In this document: positions 14,705 to 24,510 of the stretch, in pieces
Layout: each line of letters opens with the position of its first letter
How positions within the stretch are numbered: position 1 is the stretch's first letter
Assembly: GCA_019358945.1 (NCBI GenBank)
Contig: JAHHIE010000023.1
Location: forward strand, 1-64,000
Source: Stenomitos rutilans HA7619-LM2
Lineage (GTDB): Bacteria > Cyanobacteriota > Cyanobacteriia > Leptolyngbyales > Leptolyngbyaceae
Length of the DNA: 64,000 nucleotides
Direction: 5' to 3'
The notes under the pieces: generated by a model
What the model was told of the DNA's origin: nothing
Database searches by the model: none
What the model saw: the letters and a program-made list of their open reading frames with translations, nothing else
Translations under genes and position numbers: made by a program

Positions 14705-17700
14705 ATGACGAAGCGCGATGTTTCAGTTAACGTGTTTGAGTCGTTTGCATCAATGGGCAGTTTGATCTTGAAAAACGATCCTTTATGGTTTAAGAACGCC
14801 ATTATCTATGAAGTGCCTGTGCGTGCCTTTGCAGACAGCAACGGTGATGGCATTGGCGACTTTCGAGGACTAACCGAAAAGCTGGATTATTTACAAGATT
14901 TGGGCGTGACAGCCATCTGGCTGCTGCCGTTCTTCCCATCGCCCTTGCGCGATGATGGGTATGACATTGCGGATTATGTAAACATCAACCCGATTTACGG
15001 CACGCTGGACGACTTTAAAGAGCTTTTACAAGCCGCGCATCAACGGGGCATTCGCGTCATTATCGAGCTGATTGTAAACCACACATCCGATCAGCATCCC
15101 TGGTTTCAACGCGCACGCAAAGCGCCAAAGGGCAGCCCAGAGCGAGACTTTTACGTTTGGAGCGATACTCCAGAGAAATATCAAGAAGCAAGGATCATTT
15201 TTCAAGATTTTGAAACCTCCAACTGGTCGTGGGATGCGGTTGCCAGAGCCTACTTCTGGCATCGCTTTTATGCCCATCAGCCCGATTTGAACTACGACAA
15301 TCCCGCTGTGCGTCAGGCCGTTTTTGACGTGCTGGATTTCTGGTTGGCGATGGGGGTAGATGGGCTGCGGATGGATGCGGTGCCGTACCTCTATGAGCGC
15401 GACGGGACAAATTGTGAGAATTTGCCCGAAACCCATGCGTTTTTGAAGCAACTGCGCCGCCATGTCGATGAGAAGTTTCCCAACCGGATGCTGCTGGCGG
15501 AGGCGAACCAGTGGCCTGAAGATGCAGCCGCCTATTACGGCGCTGGCGATGAGTGCCACATGAACTTCCATTTCCCGCTGATGCCGCGCCTGTTCATGTC
15601 GTTGCGGATGGAAGACAGTTTTCCCATTGCCGACATTCTGCAACAAACGCCCGCGATTCCTGACAACTGTCAATGGGGTCTGTTTTTGCGGAACCACGAC
15701 GAGCTGACGCTAGAAATGGTGACGGATGAAGACCGGGACTTTATGTACCGGGTTTATGCTCAAGATCCAGAGATGCGGGTGAATCTGGGCATTCGACGAC
15801 GGTTAGCGCCGCTACTAGGGAACGATCGCCGTCAAATCGAGCTCCTCAACAGCCTCCTGCTCTCGCTGCCGGGAACGCCCGTGCTGTATTACGGCGACGA
15901 AATTGGGATGGGCGATAACGTCTACGTGGGCGATCGCAATGGGGTGCGGACTCCTATGCAGTGGAGTTTCGATCGGAATGCGGGGTTTAGCCATGCCAGT
16001 CCTCAACGGTTATATCTGCCGCTGATTGTCGAAGCGGAATATCACTATGCCACCGTTAACGTAGAAGCACAGCGAGCAAATCCCAATTCCCTTTTGAATG
16101 CAACCAAGCGGCTCATTGCGATGCGGAAACGCTTCCAAGCACTGGGCAGCGGCGACTTTCAAATTCTACATCCCGAAAACCGCAAAGTGCTTGCGTTCAC
16201 GCGCACCTATGAGGACGAACAGATTCTCGTGGTAGCGAACCTTTCCCGCTTTGTGCAAACGGTAGAGCTAGATTTATCCTCCTTTCAAGGACGAGCACCG
16301 ATCGAGATTTTTGGACGCACCGAGTTTCCGGCGATCGAGGACGCGCCTTACTTCCTCAGTCTAGGATCTTATGCGGTCTACTGGTTTACGCTCAAGCCAC
16401 AGGCGCTATCTCTACCCGTTTTGCCTCCACAGACAGAACGACCCACGCTAGCAATGAGCGGTACCTGGCAAACCGCTTTTACCGCCTTGCAGTCGGCCCA
16501 AACGCGCAGCTTTACCACCAGCTTAGAAACCCTGCTGCCAGAGTACTTAGCCAACCATCGATGGTTTGGCGGCAGAACGCGCACCGTACAAGCAGCTCGG
16601 ATCAACGACGCGATCGCCATTCCCTACAGCAACAACCATGCCTATATGCTGGCGCTGCACGTCGATTATATTCAGGGCAGTCCCCAAACCTATGTGCTGT
16701 TTCTAGCGTATGCCGAAGGGGCGCAGGCGCTTCAGTTGCTTTCAGATACGCCACAGTCGGTGATCGCTCGGTTGAATCCACTCGATCGCGATGAGGTTGC
16801 CGTGCTATTTGATGCGATCGCTGACCCGGCTTTTCTAAGCGCTCTGCTGGATGGCATTGCCCAGAATCAGCGGTACAAAGATACCACCAGTCACCTAGTT
16901 GCCACCGCAACACCCTTATTTGCGGCTCTCAGCGGCGGTAAGCAGTTCCTCGATCCTGCCCCCTTAAAGGGACTGCATAACAACACGCTGATTGCCTATG
17001 CCGACACGAGTGAGGTTGTGTCGCAGAACCGTCTCATTCTGAAGCTCTTCCAAAAGGTAGAAGAAGGCATTCATCCTGATTTGGAAATGCGGCGCTTTCT
17101 AGATGAGCATCAGCGCTTTCCCTTTATGCCTTCGATCGCAGGCACCTTGGAGTACCACTGTCTCAACACAGAACCGATCACAGTGGGCATCCTGCAAGAA
17201 TTTGTTCCCGATACGCGAAGTGCCTGGGACTATACGCTCGACAACTTGCGTGACTACTTTGAACTCGTCGTGATGCATCAATCAGACATCACCGAAGTGC
17301 CCATGCCGTCTAGCTCACTTTTAGAAGACCTACAGCCTGCACTCGATGGTGGCCTCCCAGACAGCAACGAACCGACAGACGTGTTTTTTCCGCTCCCTTC
17401 CTGTCCGCCCAGTCTGGCATCGTCGCAAATTCCCGCCTGCAAAGCAATCAACACCTATCTGGCAAATGTCCAATTGCTAGGGCAACGGACTGCCGAACTT
17501 CATCTTGCCTTGGCTTCAGATGCAGAGAACCCTGCCTTTGCGCCAGAGCCATTTACAACGCTCTACCAGCGATCGATCTATCAGTACAGCAGGAACCTGA
17601 CTGGGCAGGTGTTATTAATGCTCAAAAATCGACTCCACATCCTGCTGCCAGAGACACAACCGTTTGCCAAAGCGGTGCTGAGTCAACAGGATGACTGCTT

Positions 17701-18211
17701 GCAGCGGTTTCAATCCGTGCTGAACCACAAAATTACCGCATTACGAACCCGTTATCACGGCGACTATCATCTAGAACAGGTGCTTTTTACGGGCAAAGAT
17801 TTTTTCATCATTGACTTTGAAGGTGATCCCGCCCGTACTTTAAGCGAACGACGCATGAAGCGATCGCCCTTGCGAGACGTTGCTGGCATGCTGCAATCGT
17901 TTTACTACGCTGCGAGTGTAGCACTCGACCAGGAGATTGAAAGCGGTATGAGCCAAACGGAACAGTTGCCGCAAATGCAGCAGTGGGCTGAATGCTGGCA
18001 GCGGTGGGTCGGTGCAACCTTTGTCAAGGCCTATCTCGCTACAGCAAATCACGGTAGCTTCTTGCCAAAAACAGAACAAGAGTTGCGGGTACTTCTAGAC
18101 TATTACCTGCTTGAACAAGCTGTTTACGATTTAGGACGTGAACTAGTCAACCAGCCAGAACAGCTCAAGATTCCCCTGCAACGCATTCTTCAACTTTTGT
18201 CGATCGTTTAG
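14705..18211 (+). CDS. treS: fused trehalose synthase / maltokinase (TreS-Pep2 type)
   Basis: The 1168-residue protein joins two enzymes. Residues about 20-570 form a GH13 trehalose synthase (maltose to trehalose isomerase, EC 5.4.99.16) that opens WFKNAIIYEVPVRAFADSNG; the nucleophile Asp is in DGLRMDAVPYLYER, the acid Glu in LLAEANQWPEDAAAYYG and the third Asp in LFLRNHDELTLEMV. Residues about 600-1168 form a maltokinase (ATP plus maltose to maltose 1-phosphate) with LPEYLANHRWFGG and the kinase loop HGDYHLEQVLFTGKDFFIID. Maltose 1-phosphate normally feeds GlgE, which is not in this window. Translation may start at the in-frame ATG at 14753 (MGSLILKNDPLW). It is divergent from malQ. Confidence 0.9.
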   Translation: MTKRDVSVNVFESFASMGSLILKNDPLWFKNAIIYEVPVRAFADSNGDGIGDFRGLTEKLDYLQDLGVTAIWLLPFFPSPLRDDGYDIADYVNINPIYGTLDDFKELLQAAHQRGIRVIIELIVNHTSDQHPWFQRARKAPKGSPERDFYVWSDTPEKYQEARIIFQDFETSNWSWDAVARAYFWHRFYAHQPDLNYDNPAVRQAVFDVLDFWLAMGVDGLRMDAVPYLYERDGTNCENLPETHAFLKQLRRHVDEKFPNRMLLAEANQWPEDAAAYYGAGDECHMNFHFPLMPRLFMSLRMEDSFPIADILQQTPAIPDNCQWGLFLRNHDELTLEMVTDEDRDFMYRVYAQDPEMRVNLGIRRRLAPLLGNDRRQIELLNSLLLSLPGTPVLYYGDEIGMGDNVYVGDRNGVRTPMQWSFDRNAGFSHASPQRLYLPLIVEAEYHYATVNVEAQRANPNSLLNATKRLIAMRKRFQALGSGDFQILHPENRKVLAFTRTYEDEQILVVANLSRFVQTVELDLSSFQGRAPIEIFGRTEFPAIEDAPYFLSLGSYAVYWFTLKPQALSLPVLPPQTERPTLAMSGTWQTAFTALQSAQTRSFTTSLETLLPEYLANHRWFGGRTRTVQAARINDAIAIPYSNNHAYMLALHVDYIQGSPQTYVLFLAYAEGAQALQLLSDTPQSVIARLNPLDRDEVAVLFDAIADPAFLSALLDGIAQNQRYKDTTSHLVATATPLFAALSGGKQFLDPAPLKGLHNNTLIAYADTSEVVSQNRLILKLFQKVEEGIHPDLEMRRFLDEHQRFPFMPSIAGTLEYHCLNTEPITVGILQEFVPDTRSAWDYTLDNLRDYFELVVMHQSDITEVPMPSSSLLEDLQPALDGGLPDSNEPTDVFFPLPSCPPSLASSQIPACKAINTYLANVQLLGQRTAELHLALASDAENPAFAPEPFTTLYQRSIYQYSRNLTGQVLLMLKNRLHILLPETQPFAKAVLSQQDDCLQRFQSVLNHKITALRTRYHGDYHLEQVLFTGKDFFIIDFEGDPARTLSERRMKRSPLRDVAGMLQSFYYAASVALDQEIESGMSQTEQLPQMQQWAECWQRWVGATFVKAYLATANHGSFLPKTEQELRVLLDYYLLEQAVYDLGRELVNQPEQLKIPLQRILQLLSIV

Positions 18212-18611
18212 GGTCTGTGAAGAAAGCAGGTCGCAGGTTGTTGCTGTTAGCGACCAGCGCATAGCCTTGAGGGAACCGCTGACTGCTCGCCCTTGATGGG
18301 TCGTTATGCCCAACAAGAGTGGGGAGCGGCGGCTTGCTCATTGTAAGGCATGTTGTCTGATACCGATTCAAACAACAATCGCTACAGATGATCGTTGGGT
18401 AGGGGCAAGGCAATGCCTTGTCCCTACAGAATGTGTTGGATTTTCAATTTAACCTGGTACAACCAAGTTGCATGTCAAACGAGCCAATATACAGGTAATT
18501 TAGTGTAGGAGGGAATGACACGATCGCTACCGTTTGCCCGCTCACGCCTCCACGGTACCCATGACTCTACAACCAACTGCTTAAGGTCTTCGTTGAACTA
18601 TTTACAATCTC
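18212..18611. other. 400-bp spacer with one dispersed hairpin
   Basis: The spacer upstream of the DAHP synthase gene holds a near-perfect 14-bp inverted repeat at 18399-18412 and 18414-18427 (GTAGGGGCAAGGCA against TGCCTTGTCCCTAC), a repeat type also seen at 1524 and 48921. No open frame with homology is seen. The aroG promoter must lie in its last 150 bp, but no boxes stand out. Confidence 0.5.
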
Positions 18612-19694
18612 ATGCACAAAACCTCCGATCTTCACGTCGTTGAAACTCGCCCGTTGTTGAGTCCAGCCTTTGTCCACGGCGAATTACCCCTAACCGAAAA
18701 GGCAGCGCTTCTGGTCACCGAAACCCGCGATCGCATCCGTAATATTTTGCGCAGCGAAGATCGACGCTTGCTTGTGATCGTTGGCCCGTGCTCGATTCAT
18801 GATGTAAAGGCCGCTTACGAGTATGGTGAAAAGCTGGCAGCACTCCGCACAGAATTGGCAGACGAGCTTGAAATCGTGATGCGGGTGTACTTTGAAAAAC
18901 CTCGCACCACGATCGGCTGGAAAGGGTTGATCAATGATCCCCATCTCGACGGCAGCTATGACATTAATACAGGGCTGCGACTGGCACGGAAGCTGTTGCT
19001 CGATCTCGCCCATTTAGGGTTGCCTGCTGCAACCGAGCTACTTGATCCCATCATTCCCCAGTACATTGCCGACGTGATTTCTTGGACGGCGATCGGCGCT
19101 CGCACGACCGAAAGCCAGACTCACCGAGAGATGGCATCCGGACTTTCGATGCCCGTCGGCTTTAAGAACGGTACGGATGGCGGCTTCCGCATTGCGGTGA
19201 ATGCGATGCTTTCCGCGAGCCAGCCTCACCGCTTTTTGGGAATCAATTTTCACGGACTGGCAAGCATCGTCACGACGACAGGCACGCCCGACACCCATCT
19301 CGTGCTGCGAGGCGGCAAGTATGGTCCCAATTACGACGCCCTGAATGTCGAAAAAGCAGCGGCTGAACTCACCCAAAATGGCTTAAATCCACGCGTTATG
19401 GTCGATTGCAGTCACGATAATGCCAGCAAGGACTATACCAACCAACCGATCGCGCTGCAAAATGTTGCCGATCAGGTTGTGGCGGGTTCTCACCACCTCA
19501 TGGGCGTCATGATCGAAAGCCACTTGAAAGCAGGCAACCAGAAACTGCCCAAGGATTTAAGCAAGCTGGTGTACGGTCAAAGCATTACCGATGCCTGCGT
19601 GGATTTTGCCACCACCGAGACCATGCTGCGATCGCTGGCATCCTGTCTTACCAAGGCAAATGGTCGAGAAAAATGCGCTGTTGCGGTTGACTAG
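18612..19694 (+). CDS. aroG: 3-deoxy-7-phosphoheptulonate synthase, class I (AroG/AroF type)
   Basis: DAHP synthase (EC 2.5.1.54) condenses PEP and erythrose 4-phosphate, the first step of the shikimate pathway. The 360-residue product has the class I marks: VGPCSIHD with the PEP/metal-binding Cys near residue 62, RVYFEKPRTT, GWKGLINDPHLDGSYDIN, IGARTTESQTHREMASGL and VMVDCSHDNASKDY near the C-terminus. The short N-terminal extension is the site where AroF/G/H enzymes bind their feedback amino acid, but the specificity (Phe, Tyr or Trp) cannot be read here. It is convergent with the PEP-synthase-like gene, whose substrate family is also PEP. Confidence 0.93.
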   Translation: MHKTSDLHVVETRPLLSPAFVHGELPLTEKAALLVTETRDRIRNILRSEDRRLLVIVGPCSIHDVKAAYEYGEKLAALRTELADELEIVMRVYFEKPRTTIGWKGLINDPHLDGSYDINTGLRLARKLLLDLAHLGLPAATELLDPIIPQYIADVISWTAIGARTTESQTHREMASGLSMPVGFKNGTDGGFRIAVNAMLSASQPHRFLGINFHGLASIVTTTGTPDTHLVLRGGKYGPNYDALNVEKAAAELTQNGLNPRVMVDCSHDNASKDYTNQPIALQNVADQVVAGSHHLMGVMIESHLKAGNQKLPKDLSKLVYGQSITDACVDFATTETMLRSLASCLTKANGREKCAVAVD

Positions 19695-19740
19695 GGGCAA
19701 GAGACGCTCTGCATCGACTGGAACCGTTAGCGATCGTGGG

Positions 19741-22428
19741 TTAGCGATCGTGCGCTTCGTGGCGAGCCGACTCTAGCAAGAGTCGTCGCTCTGCTCGCGC
19801 GATCGCCCAATAGGTCGCTTCTACAGCACCCGGATCAACCGAGATGGACGTGATCCCCCAGCGCACCAACGCCTCCACCAGGTCAGGATTGTCGGAAGGT
19901 GCTTGCCCACAGATAGAACAGGAAATACCGCTCTGTCTGGCTTGCTGAATGAGTTGGGCGATCGCAGCCCTCACAGCCGGATGGCGTGCATCAAACGCCG
20001 ATGCCATCGTACCGTGGTCGCGGTCTGCGCCCAAAAGTAGTTGGGTCAAGTCATTGGTGCCGATCGCAATGCCTTGCACGCCCGCACGAACATAGTCTGG
20101 CAGCAAGAACAAAACGGAGGGCACTTCTGCCATCATCCACAGTTGAAACTGCGTTTGCTGCATCAATCCAGCATTTTTTACCCGCTGACGACAGAAGGAA
20201 AACTCCTCCACCGTGCGAACAAACGGTAAGAGCAAGTGAAGGTTAGGATATTTGACCTGCACCTTCGCCAGTGCTGCCAGCTCTAAATCAAACAGGGTTG
20301 GGTCAAGGTAGTAGCTAAAGGTGCCGTGTAGTCCCAGCGTCGGATTCAACTCTAGAGGAATGGTTTCGCCACCGGGTAAGCCTCTCGCTTCGTGCGATCG
20401 CAAATCTAGCGAGCGGTAGAACACCGGGCGAGGCGTTAAAGCAACGACAAACTGTTCCAGACTGTCAGCTAAACGCTCTACCAATGCAGCGCTGCGTCCA
20501 CTGTTTACCCATTGAAGAGGGTGCTGGTGATCCAGTACTGAGAGTGCTAAGAGTTCGCCTCGCAGGAGACCAATGCCGTCGATCGGAAGGGTGGCGATCG
20601 CGTCCAGATGGTCGGGCTGGCTGAGATTCACCATCAGGCGTGTCCCTAACGGTGGGCGATTGCGAATCGTAATCACATCGTTGGCAGGAGTTACAGGCAG
20701 AACCGCTAATGGTTGACTGATATCTGCCATCCGGTAAACCTTGCCCTGATCGCCATCCACCAAAATCAATTCGTCTGGCTGAATGCACTGAGTGGCATCA
20801 GTGGCAGCAATCACGGCTGGAACACCTAGCTCTCTTGCAATAATCGCGCTGTGCGAGGTCATACTGCCTTGCTCCAACACAAGACCTGCCGCTTGCTTAA
20901 TCAGGGGGAGGCAGTAGGGTAGCAGCATGTTAGCCACCAGAATGGTTCCTGGTGGCGGTGGCGAGATCGCTGTGTTCTGGTCTGGAATGATGTAAGCTCT
21001 CGCGATCGAGCGGCCCTGTGACGCGGCTAAGCCTGTGACCAACAATGCCTGTAACTCAGGTGGGGCGCTTTGCTCGATCTGAACTAGCTCTGCATGTAAC
21101 AGAGCGGATGGCAACGGCGCAGAAACAGATCTTGGCTCTGCCTGAATCGACCGATCAAGGGTCGCCGCGATCGGGATTGGTGGCTCTTGGTCTATGGGAT
21201 GAAGACTATGCAGTGCTTCAGATGAAAGCGTCAGGACTTGGGTCAGCCAAAATTGTCGCTGCCCATCCTGCTCTAGAAACTCCTCTGGCTCTAGAGACAT
21301 CCCCTTTCGTGGAGACAGCGTCCATTCTAAAGTCGACACGTTTCCCACCTCTGCCATCACTCGTTGCACCAATTGCATTAGGGCACTGACTTGCGCGTTG
21401 TTGAGGGATAAGTGTTTTTGCTGGCTCTCATCGGGAAAATCAGTCTTGAGCAAGGACAGGGATGAGTCGTGAGGAACCACAAAGGCCGTGTGTTGAACCG
21501 CTGCCGCTCCAAGGGTTGGCACTGATTCTAAAGGGTTAAGGCTTGTTGGAGCAGGCGGTGAACTCACCACCAAATCGCTTGGAGCTGTTGTCGGAGCGGG
21601 TGGATCGCACGGCTCGATCGCATTAACATGCGGTTTAGCAATAGCGTCCTCTGTAACCTGGTAGACGATCGCCCGATTGCCCAACTGCTGTGTCTGCACA
21701 TTGCCAGTGGTCGCCTGAACCCGATAAAGGTCGGGTATTACTTCACCCCAAGCGATTGCCATACCCAAACCAGGCGTTGACTGAATCTGCACCGTGTCGT
21801 CTAGCCACTGCACCGTCCCAGAGGCCAGCGCCGATCGTAGCGGTTGCACCAACACAGCTAATCGAACCTGCTGTAAATGAATGCCCAGGCGCTGCCAGTA
21901 AAATAAGCTTTTTGCCCGAAAAAGCTGTGCCCAAAGACGCTTCAGCCCCTGATCTACATCAGTCGCCGTTGCCTGACAAAACTGAATATCAAACAACGTC
22001 GAGCTTCTGCCATCCGCAATCGTGCTGACTTTAGAAGCATGACGGGCACTAGTTTTGATAAATAACGAGGGGCGCAAGATCAGTACAGGCGCATCTAACT
22101 TTTGAATCGCTGCCTCCAGGTCAGTTTGCCACTCTAGAGGTAAAGGAGTCCCTTCAATAGACTGCCGCAACTGCTGCGCGATCGCCTGTAGCTGCTGGGG
22201 ATTGCCAATATCCAACCGAAGCGATGAATGCGGCAAATCGGCAAAGAACGGTTCTGACCAGTTGATAGATTCCAAAAACTGGCGCAGCATACCAGCCGAA
22301 ACCACAAACCCTGGCACGACAGGAAAGTCCTTTTGCAGCAATTGCCCTAAGTACAGCGCTTTGTTGCCCACTAAAGCCCGATGGTGCGGTTGAATCTGAT
22401 CGAGCCAGTAAAGATTAGCCACAGTCAC
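19741..22428 (-). CDS. PEP synthase/PPDK-like PEP-binding protein with degenerate ATP-binding part
   Basis: The 895-residue product has the three-part architecture of phosphoenolpyruvate synthase. The N-terminal part (1-250) resembles the ATP-binding domain (HHRALVGNKALYLGQLLQ), but where PpsA has the VRSSATAED nucleotide loop this protein reads LILRPSLFIKTSARHASKVS. A low-complexity linker (about 270-440) follows. The phosphohistidine domain retains its His in GSMTSHSAIIARELGVPAVI. The C-terminal TIM barrel keeps GTNDLTQLLLGADRD and the catalytic Cys in CSICGQAPSDNPDLVEALV. Phosphotransfer between PEP and the His domain therefore looks possible, whereas ATP use is doubtful. A regulatory or transfer role is inference. 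Confidence 0.75.
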   Translation of the reverse strand: MTVANLYWLDQIQPHHRALVGNKALYLGQLLQKDFPVVPGFVVSAGMLRQFLESINWSEPFFADLPHSSLRLDIGNPQQLQAIAQQLRQSIEGTPLPLEWQTDLEAAIQKLDAPVLILRPSLFIKTSARHASKVSTIADGRSSTLFDIQFCQATATDVDQGLKRLWAQLFRAKSLFYWQRLGIHLQQVRLAVLVQPLRSALASGTVQWLDDTVQIQSTPGLGMAIAWGEVIPDLYRVQATTGNVQTQQLGNRAIVYQVTEDAIAKPHVNAIEPCDPPAPTTAPSDLVVSSPPAPTSLNPLESVPTLGAAAVQHTAFVVPHDSSLSLLKTDFPDESQQKHLSLNNAQVSALMQLVQRVMAEVGNVSTLEWTLSPRKGMSLEPEEFLEQDGQRQFWLTQVLTLSSEALHSLHPIDQEPPIPIAATLDRSIQAEPRSVSAPLPSALLHAELVQIEQSAPPELQALLVTGLAASQGRSIARAYIIPDQNTAISPPPPGTILVANMLLPYCLPLIKQAAGLVLEQGSMTSHSAIIARELGVPAVIAATDATQCIQPDELILVDGDQGKVYRMADISQPLAVLPVTPANDVITIRNRPPLGTRLMVNLSQPDHLDAIATLPIDGIGLLRGELLALSVLDHQHPLQWVNSGRSAALVERLADSLEQFVVALTPRPVFYRSLDLRSHEARGLPGGETIPLELNPTLGLHGTFSYYLDPTLFDLELAALAKVQVKYPNLHLLLPFVRTVEEFSFCRQRVKNAGLMQQTQFQLWMMAEVPSVLFLLPDYVRAGVQGIAIGTNDLTQLLLGADRDHGTMASAFDARHPAVRAAIAQLIQQARQSGISCSICGQAPSDNPDLVEALVRWGITSISVDPGAVEATYWAIARAERRLLLESARHEAHDR

Positions 22429-22701
22429 AACTCATAGCAAACATCAATAGGAAACACTACAGCAAGTATTGAATTGATCTTAGGGGCTAGGAAGAAATAA
22501 TGTCACGGACTGGAGTGGAAAGGAGGCAGAAGGAGCGGTCAGCCTCCTCTGGGTATAAACTATGCAGGTTAGTCAGGACACGCCGTTACGGTTAAAGCTC
22601 TGATAGATGGAGTTTTGCCTTCTGCCTTCTGCCTCCTGCCTTTTGCTATAGCAGTATCAATAGTTGGGCATACTTGAGCGAGACGCATCATATCCCTATT
22701 G

Positions 22702-22746
22702 ACTTCCCTCGTAGGCGCAGGTACCTACTGCGCCTACGAGGGAAGT
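22702..22746. repeat. perfect 19-bp inverted repeat upstream of comF
   Basis: Arms at 22702-22720 (ACTTCCCTCGTAGGCGCAG) and 22728-22746 are exact complements around a 7-base loop (GTACCTA). It lies in the 388-bp spacer between the PEP-synthase-like gene and comF (both 5' ends face it). No T-run follows, so a dispersed palindromic repeat or a cruciform-forming element is more likely than a terminator. The rest of the spacer shows purine-rich tracts only. Confidence 0.7.
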
Positions 22747-22816
22747 GCGTATTTCCTCTCTACCCTCCTTTCTGTATGGTTATTTCCCGCTTTACTCATG
22801 CAAGGTGCCTCTTGTG

Positions 22817-23491
22817 ATGCATGGCTTTAGCAAGCGAATGTTTGGGGTTTCTGATCTACTATTGCAGGCTCAGTGCCCACTCTGCCAGCGTTTTACTGCA
22901 AAGACATTCTGCCCAAATTGTCAGCGTCAAATTCAACAGTGTCGGTTTTCCCATCCTGAGTGGATGCAGCAGGAGCACCTGCCAATCTTTGCCTGGGGCA
23001 GATATAGCGGTGCCTTACGACGAACGATCGCCGTGTTCAAATATGAAAATAAGCCCCACCTGGCACGCCCCCTCGGTCATTGGTTAGCCGATGCCTGGTT
23101 AAGTCTGCCCGATCGCGCCAGATCATTTACTGTGGTGCCTATTCCCATGCATTCAGAAAAGCGGCAACAGCGCGGCTTCAATCAGGCGGATTTGCTAGCA
23201 GAGCACTTTTGTGAGCAAACGCGGCTTCCTCTACAAAAGCTTGGACTGGAGCGATCGCGCGAAACGACAGCACAATTTCAACTATCGGCGGGCGATCGAG
23301 AACGAAACCTAGCAGACGCCTTCAGCCTCGGCCCAGCCTTTCGTAAACGCCCTCCTACCAAAGCGGTGCTACTACTCGACGACATCTACACTACAGGCGC
23401 AACCGCCCGTTCTGCTGCGCAAACATTACATCGCCACGGCATTCGAGTGCAGGGGCTGATTGTTCTGGCAAGGGCAGAAATGGAGAAATGA
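22817..23491 (+). CDS. comF: ComF-family phosphoribosyltransferase-like protein
   Basis: The product (224 aa from the ATG at 22817) has an N-terminal zinc-binding pair, CPLC and CPNC at about residues 20-38, and a type I phosphoribosyltransferase domain with VVPIPMHSEKRQQRGFNQAD and the PRPP loop VLLLDDIYTTGATARSA. ComF proteins support DNA uptake during natural transformation; their exact activity is not established. The open frame could be extended to a GTG at 22745, but that start lies inside the palindrome at 22702-22746. No other competence gene is adjacent. Confidence 0.85.
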   Translation: MHGFSKRMFGVSDLLLQAQCPLCQRFTAKTFCPNCQRQIQQCRFSHPEWMQQEHLPIFAWGRYSGALRRTIAVFKYENKPHLARPLGHWLADAWLSLPDRARSFTVVPIPMHSEKRQQRGFNQADLLAEHFCEQTRLPLQKLGLERSRETTAQFQLSAGDRERNLADAFSLGPAFRKRPPTKAVLLLDDIYTTGATARSAAQTLHRHGIRVQGLIVLARAEMEK

Positions 23492-23671
23492 GGGGATAGG
23501 GGGAGCGAGGGAAGCAGAGAGAGACGGGGAAGCGTTGAGTGTTGAGTTGAAGAGAGGAGTCAGAAGTCAAGAGAGTCTTGAGTGTTGAATCGCCTCCTCA
23601 CTCCTTAATCCCTTCCACCTTCTGCTCCCTCCGCCTCCCTTGCCTCCCCTGCTTCCTCTACCTCTACCTCC

Positions 23672-24364
23672 CTACTCCTTAATCAACCCATGCTCCAATG
23701 CATAGCGCACTAGCTCTGTGCGGCTGCTGGTACCCGTTTTACTAAAGAGGCGGCTGACGTACTTTTCGACATTGCGGACGCTGGTTTCGAGACGACGAGC
23801 GATTTCTTTATTCATCAGACCGTCTACCACGAGGTTAAGAACGCTCTGTTCTCTAGGGGTGAAGTCAATTTGGGTGGTGTTGGGAAGTTGAGCGATCGTG
23901 CCTCCCTTCGTCAACAGGCGCTTAATCTCTTCGATTTCCCGAATCACATCATCAATATTGCGCGGTTCGTCTTCACCAGATGCGCGTACAGCATCTCGCT
24001 TTTGCAGCAAGTTAGTGACGATCGCCACTAGCTCATCGGGGTCAAACGGTTTGGATAGGTAGGCATCGGCACCAGCGTTGTAGCCCTGAATGCGATCGGC
24101 CGTCATGCCTCTAGCGGTGAGAAAGACGACTGGCAGAGTTTTGAACTGCGGCTCTTCACGCAATTGCTTGAGGAACTGGTAGCCATCGACCTGGGGCATC
24201 ATGATGTCGGTGATGACCAGATCGGGATGCTGTTGCCGCGCGAGTACCAATCCTTCAGCCGCGTTGCTGGCCGCATTCACCGCAAAGCCGCTGTCTTCCA
24301 GATAGGCCTGCACGGCTTCCCGCAAACCTGGTTCATCATCCACAAGCAAGAGTTGACCTGGCAT
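23672..24364 (-). CDS. Rre1/Ycf29-like response regulator with LuxR output domain
   Basis: The 230-residue protein has a receiver domain starting MPGQLLLVDDEPGLREAV, with the phospho-acceptor Asp in LVITDIMMPQVDGY (near residue 54) and the conserved Lys in YLSKPFDPDEL. A linker with EEIKRLLTKGG leads to a LuxR-type HTH from about 165, with FTPREQSVLNLVVDGLMNKE and SVRNVEKYVSRLFSKTG. Sequence and length fit the conserved cyanobacterial Rre1 group, related to plastid Ycf29, which mediates stress responses downstream of Hik2/Hik34 in Synechocystis; that link is taken from the family. I start at the ATG at 24364 because the domain begins there. A purine-rich spacer separates it from comF. Confidence 0.85.
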   Translation of the reverse strand: MPGQLLLVDDEPGLREAVQAYLEDSGFAVNAASNAAEGLVLARQQHPDLVITDIMMPQVDGYQFLKQLREEPQFKTLPVVFLTARGMTADRIQGYNAGADAYLSKPFDPDELVAIVTNLLQKRDAVRASGEDEPRNIDDVIREIEEIKRLLTKGGTIAQLPNTTQIDFTPREQSVLNLVVDGLMNKEIARRLETSVRNVEKYVSRLFSKTGTSSRTELVRYALEHGLIKE

Positions 24365-24510
24365 GAAGACCCGCGCTCCTATAATCGTTCGCATTCTCCC
24401 TATTGTAGCGATCGGTGCTGCGATTCATGACTCCGTTTGTGGAGAAGGGTAGGGAGGCAGAAGGCAAAAGGCTAAGGGTGAAAGGCGCAAGGCTGACTGC
24501 TGACCGCTGA

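Noticed and set aside
22702-22746. Terminator call for the 19-bp palindrome
   Set aside because: It lies between two divergent 5' ends and has no T-run, so there is no transcript for it to end.
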